A stretch of DNA of 64,000 nt from Tenacibaculum aquimarinum. Lineage in GTDB: Bacteria; Bacteroidota; Bacteroidia; Flavobacteriales; Flavobacteriaceae. Below the pieces are notes generated by a model. That model searched no databases. It was given only the letters and a program-made list of their open reading frames with translations, and was not told the DNA's origin. Positions 42,093 to 51,842 of the stretch are shown piece by piece. Position 1 is the stretch's first letter; each line of letters starts with the position of its first letter. Made by a program: the position numbers and the translations under genes. Where the stretch lies: the NCBI RefSeq assembly GCF_022478115.1, contig NZ_JAKGSC010000001.1:434001-498000 (forward strand). The letters run 5' to 3'.

Positions 42093-44834
42093 TTAAAAAG
42101 GCAAATCTGCTGGTTCTTTAAAGGTGATTTCTTTGTTGTAAATTTCTTTAATCAAACCTTTTAATTGCGATATAAAATCAGCTAAAATTTCTTCTGTAAT
42201 TTCATTGTCTTGTCCACCTCTTTTTTCTGAAAAATTGAGTTTTAAAAATCCGTTATTCAGGTTTTTAAAGGAATAAATTCCGCCTTCAATTGGCTTATTA
42301 AAGCTATAATTTTGAGTTTTTGTGTATAAATAACTGTACAGTAAAACCTGTATGGCTTTTGCGTATTTAAAATCGTTTAAGACATCAAAGTCTACAATTT
42401 TTAAATCGGATGCTTTTACCATTCCGGTTTTGTAATCTATAATTCTGGTTACACCATTTAGCTCATCTACTCTATCTACTTCTCCGTGTATTTTTATTGG
42501 AAAATCGATGCCTTCAACTTCAATTTCAAAAGCGTATTTTTTCTCAGTATCTATTATTTTTAACTGGTTATTCTTGTCTTTTAAAAGTGTTTTTTCTTGC
42601 GACAGGAAGTTTTGTGTAAATCGTTTGGCAACTTCAAAAATCAATCTATTTTTTCCTGTTGAAATATCGCCATCTTTAAATTGAATTTTAAAATGTTTTT
42701 GCGTTAATTCTTCAACTTTTTGCTGCATTTTAGTAACGTTGTCAGCGGTTATAAATTTACCCACAAATGGTTTGTATAATTCATCTAAAACTTCGTGAAC
42801 TACGGTTCCCATTGTGTTTGCTGCAACAGTTTCTTCTACATCATCAAACTCTCTTATTCTTAATATTTTCTGCTTGTAAAACGCAATTGGGTTGTACAAA
42901 TAGTTAGTTAAAGCAGAAGGTGACAATCCGCTTTCTGCAATTACTTTTAATCTAACTTCAGTTTGGGGTGATTTAGATATTTCTTTTAATTCCGTTGGAG
43001 AAGTTACTACTTTAGGACTTATTATTTTTTCAGAAAAATCTTTTTTGAGCATTTCTAATTGAGTAATAAATCGGCTTTTTTCTCCGCTTCCAAAAGAATC
43101 GTGTTCTGTGTTGTATAAAATGTATACATTTTTAGCGCGTTGAATTAATCTAAAAAAGTGATACGAGAAAATAGCATCTTTTTCTCTGTAGGTTGGCAAA
43201 TCGAACGCTACTTTTACATCAAAAGGAATAAATGTGTTTTGGGTAGCACTTGCTGGTAAAACACCTTCGTTTACTGATGTTAGAATTACGTTTTCGAAAT
43301 CTAAAACACGTGTTTCTAACATTCCCATTAGTTGCAAACCTTGTAATGGTTCTCCTTGAAATGACAACGTTTCAGAATCTATTAATTGCTTAAAAAATTG
43401 ATATAAAGTTTTTAAATCTTGAATATAATTGTACTCTAAATGTAAATTTTGAAGCTGTGTAAAAGCAGTGTAAAAACGAAACAAATATTCCTTTTCTAAA
43501 ACAGTTGTATCTTCTTTTAACAGCTCTATTAGTTGTAAAATTCTATCTAAAAAATCGGTGATTATTACAAACGGTTTAAAAATACTTGCTATGGTCTTAT
43601 TTATTTCTTCGGAAGTTGAAGTTAATTGAGCATCAATAAAATTCTCGTCTATAAAAGTGCTGTTTTGACTAGCAATTTTTGTGGCAATTTCTTCAGCTAT
43701 TTCTGGCAATAACTTATAAATAGCGGCTTGTTTAAAAAAACCGATTACATCTTTATAATAAAACTGATTTACAACTGTTTTTTGTAATTTTTCTTGCGTT
43801 AAAAACAATTGAAAAACAGCAAAAATTAAACTTGTAGTTGGTATATCTTTTAACGGGTAACCCATTGTAATATTTATAGCTTGGGTATTCTTTGGCAACG
43901 AGTTTAATGTAATTGGTAATAAACTTTCATCTGCTAAAACCAGAGCCGTTTTATTATGATTTGGCATTTTTTGCAAAATTTCGCCTGCATATTTTACCTG
44001 TGTAATATTTTTTGAAGCACCAATTATCTGAATATTTTTTTCTTCTGAAAAAGTATTTCCAACTGTGTTTAGTGCATTCTTCTCATAATACTTCCAATTC
44101 TTTTTATATTTTCTAATAAATCTTCCTGCTTGGTGGTTTCCTTTTAAAAATACTGTATCAATATCCCAAAAAACTTGTGTATTTCCTGACATTAACATTT
44201 TTTGAAATAGCAGTTCTTCAGCTTTATTCAGAGCGTTAAAACCTATAAAGAAGAATTTTTTATGTGCATTTCTCTCTATAAAACCATCAATTTTATTAGT
44301 TGCTTCTCTATATAAAATACCTTGATAACCAATTCCTTTTTCAAGTAAAAACTGATAAAACTTATCATAATATTTACTCAGTTTTTCCATAAAAGATAAA
44401 TGATCTTTTATCAATTCGGTTTCTTTAAACTCTCCTTTTACTGACCATTTTTTTAAGCGATGAATGTCTCGTAAATACACAAAAATCTCTTTTGCAGCTA
44501 CCAAATGTTGATCTATCTCATTAAAATCTTGAATAATTGTAAATGCCCAAGAAGAAAACACATCAAACGTTACTGGCTCTTGTTCTTCTTGTTTGTAAAT
44601 TCCATATAAGTGAAATAATAATTGAACTGAATCTATTTTTTTTATTTCAGATACTTCGGAAACAAATTGTTCTATGTTTAAAATTTCAGGTAAAAAACCT
44701 GCAGAAATATGATTTTTTAACTCTTGTTTTACAAAAACTCCTGCACGTTGTGATGGTAACACAAAACATACATTATCAAAAGATTGTGTTGTTTTTAAGA
44801 TTTGTAAAAGTGTCTCTGAAATAAAAGTTTGCAT
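42093..44834 (-). CDS. AddB-like helicase-nuclease subunit (PD-(D/E)XK)
   Basis: The 913-residue protein begins with an inactivated helicase part (FVLPSQRAGVFVKQEL). It ends with a RecB-type nuclease domain, with GEVDRVDE and IIDYKTG as catalytic motifs and an upstream LSPSALTNYLYNPIAFY segment typical of PDDEXK_1. It probably pairs with an AddA encoded elsewhere to process DNA double-strand breaks for recombination. No AddA or RecB gene is adjacent. Confidence 0.85.
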   Translation of the reverse strand: MQTFISETLLQILKTTQSFDNVCFVLPSQRAGVFVKQELKNHISAGFLPEILNIEQFVSEVSEIKKIDSVQLLFHLYGIYKQEEQEPVTFDVFSSWAFTIIQDFNEIDQHLVAAKEIFVYLRDIHRLKKWSVKGEFKETELIKDHLSFMEKLSKYYDKFYQFLLEKGIGYQGILYREATNKIDGFIERNAHKKFFFIGFNALNKAEELLFQKMLMSGNTQVFWDIDTVFLKGNHQAGRFIRKYKKNWKYYEKNALNTVGNTFSEEKNIQIIGASKNITQVKYAGEILQKMPNHNKTALVLADESLLPITLNSLPKNTQAINITMGYPLKDIPTTSLIFAVFQLFLTQEKLQKTVVNQFYYKDVIGFFKQAAIYKLLPEIAEEIATKIASQNSTFIDENFIDAQLTSTSEEINKTIASIFKPFVIITDFLDRILQLIELLKEDTTVLEKEYLFRFYTAFTQLQNLHLEYNYIQDLKTLYQFFKQLIDSETLSFQGEPLQGLQLMGMLETRVLDFENVILTSVNEGVLPASATQNTFIPFDVKVAFDLPTYREKDAIFSYHFFRLIQRAKNVYILYNTEHDSFGSGEKSRFITQLEMLKKDFSEKIISPKVVTSPTELKEISKSPQTEVRLKVIAESGLSPSALTNYLYNPIAFYKQKILRIREFDDVEETVAANTMGTVVHEVLDELYKPFVGKFITADNVTKMQQKVEELTQKHFKIQFKDGDISTGKNRLIFEVAKRFTQNFLSQEKTLLKDKNNQLKIIDTEKKYAFEIEVEGIDFPIKIHGEVDRVDELNGVTRIIDYKTGMVKASDLKIVDFDVLNDFKYAKAIQVLLYSYLYTKTQNYSFNKPIEGGIYSFKNLNNGFLKLNFSEKRGGQDNEITEEILADFISQLKGLIKEIYNKEITFKEPADLPF

Positions 44835-44887
44835 AAATCGAATTTACAATTTTTATCTTATTTTTGAGAAACCTTCAATTTTAAATT

Positions 44888-45673
44888 TTGACAAAAACGA
44901 ATACTTTAGAAGCTGCTGTTTTACAAGCCGATTTGGTTTGGGAAAATGCCGTTGAAAATAGAAATCAGTTTACAAAAATAATTGATTCACTTTCTACAGA
45001 AGTGGAACTGATTATTTTACCAGAAATGTTTACTACTGGTTTTACAATGAATGCTGAAAAAGTAGCTGAAACCATGAACGGAGATACAGTTTTATGGATG
45101 CAGAAAATTGCCAAAATAAAACAAACTGCTATTTGTGGAAGTGTTGTTGTTAAAGAGAATAACCAGTACTTTAATAGGTTCTTGTTTGTACATCCTTCCG
45201 AAAAAGTTGAGTTTTATGATAAACGACATACATTTACTTTGGCTGGTGAGCATAAAGTTTATACTGCTGGAGAAAATAAATTGATTGTAAATTATAAGGG
45301 TTGGAAAATTTGCCCACTAATTTGTTACGATTTACGTTTCCCAGTTTGGGCAAGAAACGCTGAAAATTACGATTTACTTCTTTATGTTGCTAGTTGGCCT
45401 AAACAAAGAATTAATGCTTGGAATTCGCTATTGCAAGCAAGAGCCATTGAAAATATGAGTTATACAATTGGTGTAAATAGAGTTGGAAAAGATGCCAATA
45501 ATTATGAATATAATGGCAATTCTGCTATTTATGACTGTTTAGGAAATACTGTTAAACATTTTGAAAACGGTACGATTGAGCCTGTACTATTTACTTTAGA
45601 CAAGAATCAGCAAGACAAACTACGTGAAAAATTTAGTTTTCTAGAGGATAAAGATACTTTTACAATTCAATAA
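44888..45673 (+). CDS. Nitrilase-superfamily amidohydrolase (omega-amidase-like)
   Basis: The 261-residue enzyme has the complete catalytic triad Glu46 (LPEMF), Lys112 (YDKRH) and Cys146 (ICYDLRFPVW). It resembles YafV/omega-amidase, which repairs deaminated glutamine or glutathione. The start is TTG, because no ATG occurs before motif one. A -7 element TATTTTTG at 44859-44866 supports it. It is divergent from the AddB-like gene. Confidence 0.88.
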   Translation: MTKTNTLEAAVLQADLVWENAVENRNQFTKIIDSLSTEVELIILPEMFTTGFTMNAEKVAETMNGDTVLWMQKIAKIKQTAICGSVVVKENNQYFNRFLFVHPSEKVEFYDKRHTFTLAGEHKVYTAGENKLIVNYKGWKICPLICYDLRFPVWARNAENYDLLLYVASWPKQRINAWNSLLQARAIENMSYTIGVNRVGKDANNYEYNGNSAIYDCLGNTVKHFENGTIEPVLFTLDKNQQDKLREKFSFLEDKDTFTIQ

Positions 45674-45702
45674 AAAAAGCAACCGGAAAAGGTTGCTTTT
45701 TT
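45673..45702. terminator. Bidirectional terminator, nitrilase and desaturase genes
   Basis: AAAAAAGCAACC pairs with GGTTGCTTTTTT around loop GGAAAA. The A and T runs on both sides suit both convergent genes. Confidence 0.92.
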
Positions 45703-45710
45703 ATTATTTA

Positions 45711-46691
45711 CTATAGCGGGTTCATCCACTTAAACTGAAATTTTGTATCTGGAATTATAATTCTTTCTGTAATTCTGTACATTCTGTCTGGCAATTTCAT
45801 TAACCAATCTCTTGCTTTTTCTGCTTCTGGAGTTAAGTTTGAAATCTTATCTATTTCCCAGGCTGTATTTAATTTTTTGATAATATCGACATAATCAAAA
45901 CCTGTATAAACTCCTATTCTTTGAGCTACAGCAGAAAAATCATCAAATAATGTGCCTTTAGCTTCGTGAGAATGTCTTAGATGTAATGCAGGCATAACAA
46001 TCTTATATTTCATCATGTCTCTAAAAGCAAGCATCATTTCTGATGGATCTATTTTAAATATTTGCTTCACAAAATCGGTATAAGCTATGTGATGACGCAT
46101 TTCGTCTCCTGCAATAATTTTAGACATTTTGGCTAATGCTTTGTGTCCTTTTTTACGTGCTATTTTTGCAACATTATTATGAGAAATATACGTGGCTAGT
46201 TCTTGAAAACTTGTGTAAACAAAGTTTTTGTAAGGATCTGTTGAAGTCCCAATATCAAAACCGTCTGCAATTAAATGTTGTGTGGTAATTTCTACTTCAC
46301 GCATGTTAACTCTTCCTGATAAATACAAGTATTTGTTTAAAGTATCTCCATGTCTATTTTCTTCAGAAGTCCAAGCTCTTACCCATTTTGCCCAGCCGTT
46401 ATCTGGATCTTGGTGAACGCCATCTAGGTCTAACAACCAAGATTCATAGGTTGGTAAGGCTTCTTCTGTAATTGTATCTCCTACTAAAACTACCCAAAAA
46501 TCGTCATCTAATTCTTTAGATAATTCTCTAATTTCTTCTACTTCACTTATAAAAGAATCTTTTTGAGAGTTCGGTAAAAAATCTGTTGGTTGCCATATTT
46601 TTTCTGGTGGAATTAAAAATTGATCAACAAAACTGTCAATATTTTTTTCCAATGCTTGCATTACTTCCTTACGAATGTTTTTTATAGACAT
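45711..46691 (-). CDS. Acyl-ACP desaturase
   Basis: The 326-residue soluble di-iron desaturase has two iron-binding motifs, EENRH (Glu111-His114) and DEMRH (Glu197-His200). It introduces a double bond into acyl-ACP, probably with reduced ferredoxin, and so sets membrane fluidity. Length fits the family. The ATG directly follows the stop of plsC, so desaturation and phospholipid acylation are co-expressed. Confidence 0.92.
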   Translation of the reverse strand: MSIKNIRKEVMQALEKNIDSFVDQFLIPPEKIWQPTDFLPNSQKDSFISEVEEIRELSKELDDDFWVVLVGDTITEEALPTYESWLLDLDGVHQDPDNGWAKWVRAWTSEENRHGDTLNKYLYLSGRVNMREVEITTQHLIADGFDIGTSTDPYKNFVYTSFQELATYISHNNVAKIARKKGHKALAKMSKIIAGDEMRHHIAYTDFVKQIFKIDPSEMMLAFRDMMKYKIVMPALHLRHSHEAKGTLFDDFSAVAQRIGVYTGFDYVDIIKKLNTAWEIDKISNLTPEAEKARDWLMKLPDRMYRITERIIIPDTKFQFKWMNPL

Positions 46692-47426
46692 CTAGTTGTT
46701 GTTTATGTTGTTTGTTATAGTTGTTTCTACTTCTTTAATAAGCTCTTTAAAATCTAAAGATTTTACTTGAATTGGCTTATGTGTTTCAATAGTTATTGGA
46801 CTAAAAATACCTAATGGAAATTTCCCATATTTAAATACTTTCCAAGAATTATTTATTGTTAAAGGTACAACAAATGCTTCTGGATTGTATTTTGCTATCA
46901 TTTTTAAGCCATTTGCTGAAAAAGATTTTGGCTTACCGTTTCTACTTCTTGTTCCTTCTGGAAAGATAACTGCAGACCAATTTTCTTTATTTATTTTCTT
47001 TGCAAACTTACCTAAAGCAGTAATTGCTTGTTTACCATCTTTTCTATCTATTAATGCTGCGCCTCCATGACGTAAGTTAAATGAAATACTTGGAATACCT
47101 TTGGATAACTCAATTTTAGATACAAACTTTGGGTGGTGTTTTCTAAATGTCCATATTATAGGAGAAATATCAAACATACTTTGGTGGTTTGCAACAAATA
47201 TTAATGTTGTATTTTCTGGAAGAGTGTGTTTATTATTAACTGTAACTTTAATTCCTATTATTAACAGGGTTTTCATTAAGAACCAATTCATTGTATCAAC
47301 AACAAATTTATGTCCTTTATAACCAAATATTTTTAAACCTAACCATTGTAATGGATGAAAAATAAATAGAAACAGGAAAAAAACAACTGCAAAAACAGAT
47401 GATAAAATATAACTTAAAAACTTCAT
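46692..47426 (-). CDS. plsC: 1-acyl-sn-glycerol-3-phosphate acyltransferase
   Basis: The 244-residue membrane protein has an N-terminal hydrophobic anchor, the HxxxxD motif NHQSMFD (His81, Asp86) and the substrate motif FPEGTRSRNG. It makes phosphatidic acid. It directly abuts the acyl-ACP desaturase gene downstream. Confidence 0.9.
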   Translation of the reverse strand: MKFLSYILSSVFAVVFFLFLFIFHPLQWLGLKIFGYKGHKFVVDTMNWFLMKTLLIIGIKVTVNNKHTLPENTTLIFVANHQSMFDISPIIWTFRKHHPKFVSKIELSKGIPSISFNLRHGGAALIDRKDGKQAITALGKFAKKINKENWSAVIFPEGTRSRNGKPKSFSANGLKMIAKYNPEAFVVPLTINNSWKVFKYGKFPLGIFSPITIETHKPIQVKSLDFKELIKEVETTITNNINNN

Positions 47427-47473
47427 TATTAATTTTTAAATATGTTTCCGCTTTCGCGGGAAAAATAACACTT

Positions 47474-47887
47474 TTATACCAACCAATTAGACCACGGAAT
47501 TCTTGATAGAATAATGACTAAAGCTAATCCATAGAAAATAGCAAAAGACTTAAACTTAGATTCGCTTTTCACTTGTTTTTTGTGTTTAGACCAACCCATT
47601 GTTATTAATACAATAGCAATAATCATCATTAAAGGATGCTCTAAAGCTAATAAACGTGTTGCTGAGTTTTTCATATCACTAAGAAAACTATACCAACTGC
47701 CAACAATATAAACTGCCAACCCAATTAATAGTTGAATATGAGTTAAGATTAAAGCGAATAACCCAAGTCTAAAATCTTTATGAGTAAATTCTTTCTTTTT
47801 TAGCAAACCAATTATGGCGTTTACTACAGCAAAAATTAATACTGCAAGTACAATAAAGGCCCAGTATGAATGTATATTTTTCATCAT
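47474..47887 (-). CDS. Four-helix membrane protein, cytochrome b-like annotation possible
   Basis: The 137-residue protein has four hydrophobic segments (about 8-28, 42-62, 84-100 and 113-130). His residues near their ends (LTHIQLLIG, LEHPLMM) could bind haem, and similar proteins are often labelled cytochrome B in flavobacterial genomes. I cannot confirm haem binding. It is upstream of plsC on the same strand with 47 bp between them, which include a small GC hairpin. Confidence 0.55.
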   Translation of the reverse strand: MMKNIHSYWAFIVLAVLIFAVVNAIIGLLKKKEFTHKDFRLGLFALILTHIQLLIGLAVYIVGSWYSFLSDMKNSATRLLALEHPLMMIIAIVLITMGWSKHKKQVKSESKFKSFAIFYGLALVIILSRIPWSNWLV

Positions 47888-47935
47888 AATTTTATCTTAT
47901 TATTTATAAATGTAAATGTACTGATTTTTGGGTAT

Positions 47936-47962
47936 AAAAAAACCACCTCGTTTGAGGTGGTT
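47936..47962 (-). terminator. Terminator of the repeat lipoprotein gene
   Basis: AACCACCTC pairs with GAGGTGGTT around loop GTTT. On the minus strand it is followed by a run of T. Confidence 0.88.
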
Positions 47963-47994
47963 CTTAATATTTATAAAGTTCTAAAATTAGAAGC

Positions 47995-49077
47995 TTATTG
48001 CTTTACATATTCAGTTCCTACTTTAATAACATTTAAAGCCCAAACTGCATCTGCACCATTATATACGTTATAAGAAACGATATATTTTTGACCTTCTGCG
48101 TCTGATGGGAAATTGTTTTTAAGAATAGTATTAATTTTCTCTAATCTTACAGACTCTTCTGCTTCAGCTTTTCCTGCTCTTACATCAAAATTTGCGTAAT
48201 AACCATTATCAACTAAATCATAATCTGCTTGAGTTAAAGTATACTTAATTGTATTATCTGGAACCCAAGAAGTACCATCGTGTCCAAACTTAATTGATTC
48301 TTGAACTACATTTTCATATTCAGACCAAGTTGATCCATCATAGATATAGCTTACAAGAAAACTTTGAGTAGAACCACTAACATACAGTTTGTACATTATT
48401 GTTTCAATATCTCCAGCTACTTTACCATCATACTTAAATTTCTCTACTAAAAATACAGGTATCTTAGTTAAAGCTTCTGTTTCACTAGAAAAATTAGGGT
48501 AACTTTCTCCCATTGTATTGTATTCTTCATCTGTAAAACCTTGAGCCATTTCCCAAGTACCGTCTACATTTAAAAATCCATTATTAAGAGTAGCAACACT
48601 ACCTGAATAATATTTGTACGTTAAAGAAACTAACAATCTGTGAGCTGCATTTGGGTATTTAGTATCTAAAAACTCAGTAATATCTGAAGAGCTACTAAAG
48701 TTTCCATAAGTATGACCTCCAGCTGCATAATCTGCAGAGCTAACTGTGTAAACCTCTAAACTTCTTTCATCAAACTTTGGTGCATATAAATCGAAATTTA
48801 CAGTTACTAAAGATTCATTTCCCCAAGCTGGGTATTTAGCTGATAAAAAAGCTGGTAATTCTGCTTTTGCATCATCTTCAGAACTAAAGTTTGGAAAGCT
48901 AAAACCTAAACCACCGTCTTCAACATCTCCAGTATAATCGTCTTCTGTTAAAGTGTAAGTCGCTTCACCAGAAACAACAGATTCTAAAGCGTCAACTTCA
49001 TTATGGATATCCTCTAATGGATCACATGAAGTAAGGATCAAAGTAAAAATTGCGAAATAATAAACTACTTTTTTCAT
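47995..49077 (-). CDS. Lipoprotein with four internal repeats, partner of the TonB receptor
   Basis: The 360-residue lipoprotein has lipobox ILTSC (Cys18). The body shows about four repeats of 75-85 residues with the pattern YTLTEDDY ... G ... FPNFSSEDDAKAELPAFL and KYP, varied at residues about 40-115, 105-170, 180-240 and 275-345. It lies 11 bp after the TonB receptor gene, so it probably sits on the surface as its accessory binding protein. It is not SusD-like. Ligand unknown. Confidence 0.65.
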   Translation of the reverse strand: MKKVVYYFAIFTLILTSCDPLEDIHNEVDALESVVSGEATYTLTEDDYTGDVEDGGLGFSFPNFSSEDDAKAELPAFLSAKYPAWGNESLVTVNFDLYAPKFDERSLEVYTVSSADYAAGGHTYGNFSSSSDITEFLDTKYPNAAHRLLVSLTYKYYSGSVATLNNGFLNVDGTWEMAQGFTDEEYNTMGESYPNFSSETEALTKIPVFLVEKFKYDGKVAGDIETIMYKLYVSGSTQSFLVSYIYDGSTWSEYENVVQESIKFGHDGTSWVPDNTIKYTLTQADYDLVDNGYYANFDVRAGKAEAEESVRLEKINTILKNNFPSDAEGQKYIVSYNVYNGADAVWALNVIKVGTEYVKQ

Positions 49078-49088
49078 TTTTTTGTTTT

Positions 49089-51638
49089 TTAAAATTTAAT
49101 TTTTGCACTTAAGTTAAATGTTCTTCCGAAACCATACCATACTAAAGCTGTTTGAGAAGTACCATCTAATGCGTCTGAAATGTAATCTGTATTAAATACA
49201 TTATTCATTCTAGCCGTAATTGTTGTATCTAAACCACCGATTTGGAAACCATGTCTTAAACTAGCGTCAAAAAGACTATAGTTTGGTACTTTCCATGGTT
49301 GAACACCTTCTTTAGTAGAATCTGTTCTATCGTTAGGATCATAATCAGAATATAAATTTCCGTAGTAATTATAATCTACAGTTACACTTGTTTTTTCCCA
49401 GAATTTATAATCTAAACCTAATGCTGCAGTTGTTTGAGCTGCATCACCAACTTTTAAATCTTTAATATACAAGTCAATTGTAGCAATTCTTTCTTGAGCA
49501 TCGTTAAAAACAGGAACATCTAATACATTGTCTGTCCAGTTCCAGTCTCCAATAGAAGCCATACCTGTAATTGTTAATTTATCAGTAGCTTTATAGTTAA
49601 AGTCTACCTCTACACCTTGGTGTAATGCATTTACTCCTTGTAAGTTAAAAGCAAAATCTTGTCCAAATGTAGGAGATCCAGCAAGTCTATCTGTATAGAA
49701 ATCTGTAAAAGTTCTATCTTTCCACTGTGTTCTGTAAATATTAATGTTTGCAGCAAATTTCTCGCTTCTGAATCCGTAACCTAACTCTACACTAAATATT
49801 TTTTGGTTTTCAGCATCAGGATTGATGTTTTCATTATCGAAATTTTGGAATACTGCATCAAAACCAGCTGCTTTTTCAAAGTAACCAACGTTTGCAAATA
49901 TGTTGTGGTTTTCATTTAATCTGAAGTTAGCACCACCTTTTGTTCCAAAACCTAAAAAGTTATAAGTATCTGTAGTTTGTAATGGATCACTATCTAAATA
50001 GTTAAAATAATCTACTCTTTGGTAAGATGTATTAGATAAAGAAGCAGATAAAAATGCAGATACATTTTCTTTTTCAAGCTCTAATTGTGCAAAGAAACCT
50101 TGCCAACCAACATTACCGTCATTATAGTAATCTCTTTTATCTCCAACTTTTAAAGTTCTATTTGGATTGTTAACGTCTGCATCATCTAAAGCATATTGTC
50201 CTCCTAATAAATCTGTAACTTCAGAAAAGTGAATACCTGTGTACTCTCTTAAATCAATACCTGCTACAAGTGCAAGTTCATCAGTTACATCATTTTTATA
50301 AGTAGATAAGATTCCGTACCATTCATGATCGTTTCTTGAAGCTCTTAAATATGCTTCAGAACCTAAAGCTCCGTTATTTCTATTAATTTCAACAATTGCG
50401 TCTAAATCTACTGGTTGGTCATCTCCACCTATTCTATTTTTAAATAAGTCTCTGTTTGTTCCAGCAGTTCCACCTCCACCACCATTACCGAATGATACGT
50501 ATAATGCAGTTGATAAGTTAGATCTATCGTTAATTGTCCAATAGTGATTTAAAGAAGTTTGAGATTTGTGGTAAAAGTTATCTTCAATATGAGTTACTTG
50601 ACCATTTTTATAACCCCAATCTGGATTAAATTTTATTCCTTGTTCAGCATTTCTATAAGTAGCTATTGTACTTCTATTTTGTCTTTGTCCATGTCTTTGT
50701 GGAGCTCCAAAAGTTGTGAACGATAATTTATGACTATCGTTGAACTTTTTAGATACGTTAACGAAATAGTTGTATCCATCAAACTCAGTACCATCTACAT
50801 AACCTTCTCCTGTAGTTTTAGAAGCAGATACTGTAGCAGCTAATCCGTTATCCATTAATCCTGTAGATAATGTCATACCGTATTTTTGGTATCCATCATT
50901 ACCAGTAGACATAATAATATTTCCACCTTTTTCAACATCCGTAGTTTTAGATAAAATATTAATAGTACCTCCAATAGAAGGAACGGCAACTTTAGATGCA
51001 CCTAGACCTCTTTGAACCTGCATTGCAGATGTAACATCTGAAAGACCTGCCCAGTTAGACCAGTATACTCTACCATTTTCCATATCATTAACAGGAACTC
51101 CGTTAATTAATACAGCAACATTTTCTGAATTAAATCCACGTAGGTTAATTCTTGAATCTCCAAATCCACCACCAGATTTAGTAGCATAAACACCTGGAGT
51201 TGATTTTAAAACTTCAGGAAATTCCTGAGATCCTAATTTTCTTTCAATATCTGCAGCTTTTAATGTAGAAATTGCAACTGGAGTTTTTCTATCTATTGCA
51301 AATGAAGTAGCTGTAATTACTATTTCATCTAAGATATCACCATCTGTTGCTAATTGAATTCTTCCTAAATCAGTATTAGCTGAAGAAAAACTTACTAGTT
51401 TGTTAGCATAGTTAACAAATGATACTACAACTGTTCCAGAGTTTGATTTTGTGTTTAAAATAAACTTCCCATCAAAATCGGTAGCAGTTCCGTTAGTAGT
51501 TCCTTGTTCAAGAACTCCTGCACCTGGTAAAGGCTCGCCAGTTTCATCAACAACGATACCTGTAATTTTTGTTTGTCCAAGAACTAGTGCTGATGTAAAA
51601 AACATCGCAATTAGTAATAGATTTTTAAAATTTCTCAT
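49089..51638 (-). CDS. TonB-dependent receptor with carboxypeptidase-like N-terminal domain
   Basis: The 849-residue outer-membrane receptor has a signal peptide (about 1-21) and a CarboxypepD_reg-like domain (TGIVVDETGEPLPGAGV, about 26-95). A plug domain (about 110-220; STPGVYATKSGGGFGDSRI, NINGVPVNDMENGRVYWSNW-like) is followed by a 22-strand barrel ending in Phe. It imports a substrate too large for porins using TonB energy. Substrate unknown. It is paired with a repeat lipoprotein rather than SusD. Confidence 0.92.
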   Translation of the reverse strand: MRNFKNLLLIAMFFTSALVLGQTKITGIVVDETGEPLPGAGVLEQGTTNGTATDFDGKFILNTKSNSGTVVVSFVNYANKLVSFSSANTDLGRIQLATDGDILDEIVITATSFAIDRKTPVAISTLKAADIERKLGSQEFPEVLKSTPGVYATKSGGGFGDSRINLRGFNSENVAVLINGVPVNDMENGRVYWSNWAGLSDVTSAMQVQRGLGASKVAVPSIGGTINILSKTTDVEKGGNIIMSTGNDGYQKYGMTLSTGLMDNGLAATVSASKTTGEGYVDGTEFDGYNYFVNVSKKFNDSHKLSFTTFGAPQRHGQRQNRSTIATYRNAEQGIKFNPDWGYKNGQVTHIEDNFYHKSQTSLNHYWTINDRSNLSTALYVSFGNGGGGGTAGTNRDLFKNRIGGDDQPVDLDAIVEINRNNGALGSEAYLRASRNDHEWYGILSTYKNDVTDELALVAGIDLREYTGIHFSEVTDLLGGQYALDDADVNNPNRTLKVGDKRDYYNDGNVGWQGFFAQLELEKENVSAFLSASLSNTSYQRVDYFNYLDSDPLQTTDTYNFLGFGTKGGANFRLNENHNIFANVGYFEKAAGFDAVFQNFDNENINPDAENQKIFSVELGYGFRSEKFAANINIYRTQWKDRTFTDFYTDRLAGSPTFGQDFAFNLQGVNALHQGVEVDFNYKATDKLTITGMASIGDWNWTDNVLDVPVFNDAQERIATIDLYIKDLKVGDAAQTTAALGLDYKFWEKTSVTVDYNYYGNLYSDYDPNDRTDSTKEGVQPWKVPNYSLFDASLRHGFQIGGLDTTITARMNNVFNTDYISDALDGTSQTALVWYGFGRTFNLSAKIKF

Positions 51639-51842
51639 TTTTAAATTTTAGTTATTAAATGTCTTGCAAAAGTCTTGCTTTTAGATAACTCCAATATTAA
51701 TTTAATGTTAAGTTTTAACAATAAATTAAGAATTGAAAAAACAACCTAAATCCTTGTAAACAGGGAGTTATCAGATTTTTTATGTTAACAAAATAGAACT
51801 TTAATGTTAAAAAACATAATTTTTAACATTTAAAAACCTTGT

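Noticed and set aside
47427..47473. Terminator between the four-helix protein gene and plsC
   Set aside because: A small hairpin (TTTCCGC/GCGGGAAA) is present, but it lacks a T run on the minus strand and looks like a fragment of a repeat.
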